From Bacteroidota bacterium (lineage in GTDB: Bacteria > Bacteroidota > Bacteroidia > Flavobacteriales > Crocinitomicaceae): a stretch of DNA of 6,060 bases. The first letter of the stretch is position 1, and each line of letters begins with the position of its first letter. Of this stretch, positions 5,241 through 6,060 are shown one piece after another. The stretch covers positions 1 through 6,060 of the forward strand of contig SYKJ01000093.1 of assembly GCA_005798205.1 (NCBI GenBank), written 5' to 3'. A model generated the notes under the pieces. It was given only the letters and a program-made list of their open reading frames with translations, was not told the DNA's origin and ran no database searches. The translations under genes were made by a program, and so were the position numbers.

Positions 5241-5948
5241 TTAGTCAATACTCAATTGTGCTAAAAAATGGTGATCCTGTTCTGAAATACGTTTGCATGA
5301 AAATCCAACTTTGTTGGCAATAATATGTAAGCTATCATAATCTACATAAAGCCAGTCAAACCATGGTCCAGATGTTTTTTTATAGTGCATTTGAAAACGA
5401 AAATTCCCATAATATTCTGAGTTGAGGTTCATCCAAAGAGCCCCATCATCGTCTTCATACAAGTAGCGAATATCTGATGAATCGCACAACAGTTGACCGC
5501 CGGGCTTTAAAAGTGATTTAGCATGCAAGAGAGTTGCTTTGAGTTGTCCTAATGTTCCTGCAATTCCAATGCCATTCATAAGCATCAAAATAGTGTCGAA
5601 CTTTCTGTCGGGTTTAAAATTTTCAAACGAAATATTTTCAGCTGGTATGTTTATATTTTTAAGGTGTTTTGTAGCTCCTAGAGAGGATTCTATTGCGAAA
5701 ACGTTCAACCCCTTTTTCTGTAAAGCTAAACAATGAACACCAGCTCCAGCCCCGACATCTAAGATTTCGCCACGGCAAAGTTCAAGAGCTTGTAATTCTA
5801 ATTTAGGCATCTCTTTAAGTGAGCGAAAAAGAACTTCTAGCGGAATTACATCATTTTCGCACAATTCAGATGATACAATGATATCGTTTGGTTTTCGGTT
5901 TTCTGCATAGTCAAGAATTGCTTCACCGATTGGATCTGACACTGTCAT
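5241..5948 (-). CDS. Class I SAM-dependent methyltransferase, substrate unknown
   Basis: A 235-residue cytosolic protein with a Rossmann-like methyltransferase core. Motif I is EILDVGAGAGVHCLALQ (61-77); the acidic residue after strand 2 that binds the SAM ribose is E87 in FAIESS; the motif II/III region is FDTILMLMNGIGIAG (117-131); post-motif LLKPGGQLLCDSSD (146-159) follows. An N-terminal helical segment (1-60) and a C-terminal aromatic-rich region (172-208) probably shape the substrate site. The fold gives no substrate: small molecule, protein and RNA are all possible. Arsenite methyltransferase (ArsM) is unlikely, since it lacks that family's cysteine set and is in a different operon. 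It starts 4 bases after the preceding acidic-tailed gene and its stop is 1 base before the TraB-family ATG. Confidence 0.85.
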   Translation of the reverse strand: MTVSDPIGEAILDYAENRKPNDIIVSSELCENDVIPLEVLFRSLKEMPKLELQALELCRGEILDVGAGAGVHCLALQKKGLNVFAIESSLGATKHLKNINIPAENISFENFKPDRKFDTILMLMNGIGIAGTLGQLKATLLHAKSLLKPGGQLLCDSSDIRYLYEDDDGALWMNLNSEYYGNFRFQMHYKKTSGPWFDWLYVDYDSLHIIANKVGFSCKRISEQDHHFLAQLSID

Positions 5949-5952
5949 AAAT

Positions 5953-6060
5953 TTAAGATTTGTACTCGCTTAAATCGTCATCAGAATAATCGTCACCAAA
6001 CTCATTAAAGCCAAATTCGTCCTCATCTTCATCCTCGTCAAATTCACCGTCAACCAAAGG
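5953..6060 (-). CDS. C-terminal acidic tail of an unidentified protein (5' part outside window)
   Basis: A minus-strand frame open from the right edge ends at TAA (5955-5953), only 4 bases before the methyltransferase start. The 35 visible residues include 17 Asp/Glu and a single Lys, with Phe, Tyr and Gly between the acidic clusters (FGFNEFGDDYSDDD). Such tails are disordered and often bind cations, nucleic-acid-binding proteins or chaperones. The spacing and the continuous frame support real coding sequence heading the methyltransferase-TraB-FKBP operon. The family cannot be named from the tail. Confidence 0.65.
   Translation of the reverse strand, partial: PLVDGEFDEDEDEDEFGFNEFGDDYSDDDLSEYKS

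Noticed and set aside
5539..5736. Plus-strand open frame opposite the methyltransferase
   Set aside because: It is antisense to the SAM-binding core and has no recognisable features.
5241..5948. Methyltransferase as arsenite methyltransferase ArsM serving the nearby metalloid operon
   Set aside because: It lacks the conserved cysteine arrangement of ArsM, is on the other strand beyond sucD, and is coupled to envelope genes instead.

Overview
The window looks like chromosome from a member of the Bacteroidota, probably flavobacteria-like. The evidence is AT-rich DNA, start codons without Shine-Dalgarno sequences, promoter-like sites of the TTTG/TTG-N19-TAnnTTTG type used by this phylum, a DUF6428 protein (a family I know mainly from Bacteroidota ars loci), and a succinyl-CoA synthetase alpha subunit of the flavobacterial type. 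No mobile element, tRNA, rRNA or CRISPR array was seen. All family assignments come from reading the translations and were not checked by search.

Plus strand, left half (2-2966). The window opens inside the C-terminal part of a nitroreductase-family flavoprotein (ends 445). A 255-base AT-rich gap up to the arsR ATG carries a probable promoter (602-632) and a perfect palindrome (674-685). Four tightly packed genes follow: an ArsR/SmtB repressor (701-1033), a DUF6428 protein with a cysteine-rich tail (1055-1525), an aquaporin/MIP-family channel with an unusual Phe-Ala-Ala-Arg filter (1535-2197) and a calcineurin-like metallophosphoesterase (2190-2966, overlapping the channel gene by 8 bases). 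This looks like an arsenic/metalloid operon built around a channel. It contains neither an arsenate reductase nor an Acr3/ArsB pump, and its last gene is a phosphoesterase with a Cys-Gly-Cys insert.

Minus strand, right half (3003-6060). sucD (3003-3881) converges on the ars-like operon and has its own near-consensus promoter (3907-3936). Upstream of it, reading leftward from the right edge, lies a separate tight operon: the acidic C-terminus of an unknown protein (5953-6060, partial), a class I SAM-dependent methyltransferase (5241-5948), a secreted TraB/GumN-family protein (4385-5239) and an FKBP-like lipoprotein (3945-4388). Spacings there are 4 bases, 1 base and a 4-base overlap, so these are probably co-transcribed and translationally coupled.

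The strongest candidate for something little described is the arsR-DUF6428-MIP-phosphoesterase cassette, together with the recurrence of the palindromic core ATTGCAAT at three places: before arsR, inside arsR, and over the sucD -33 element.
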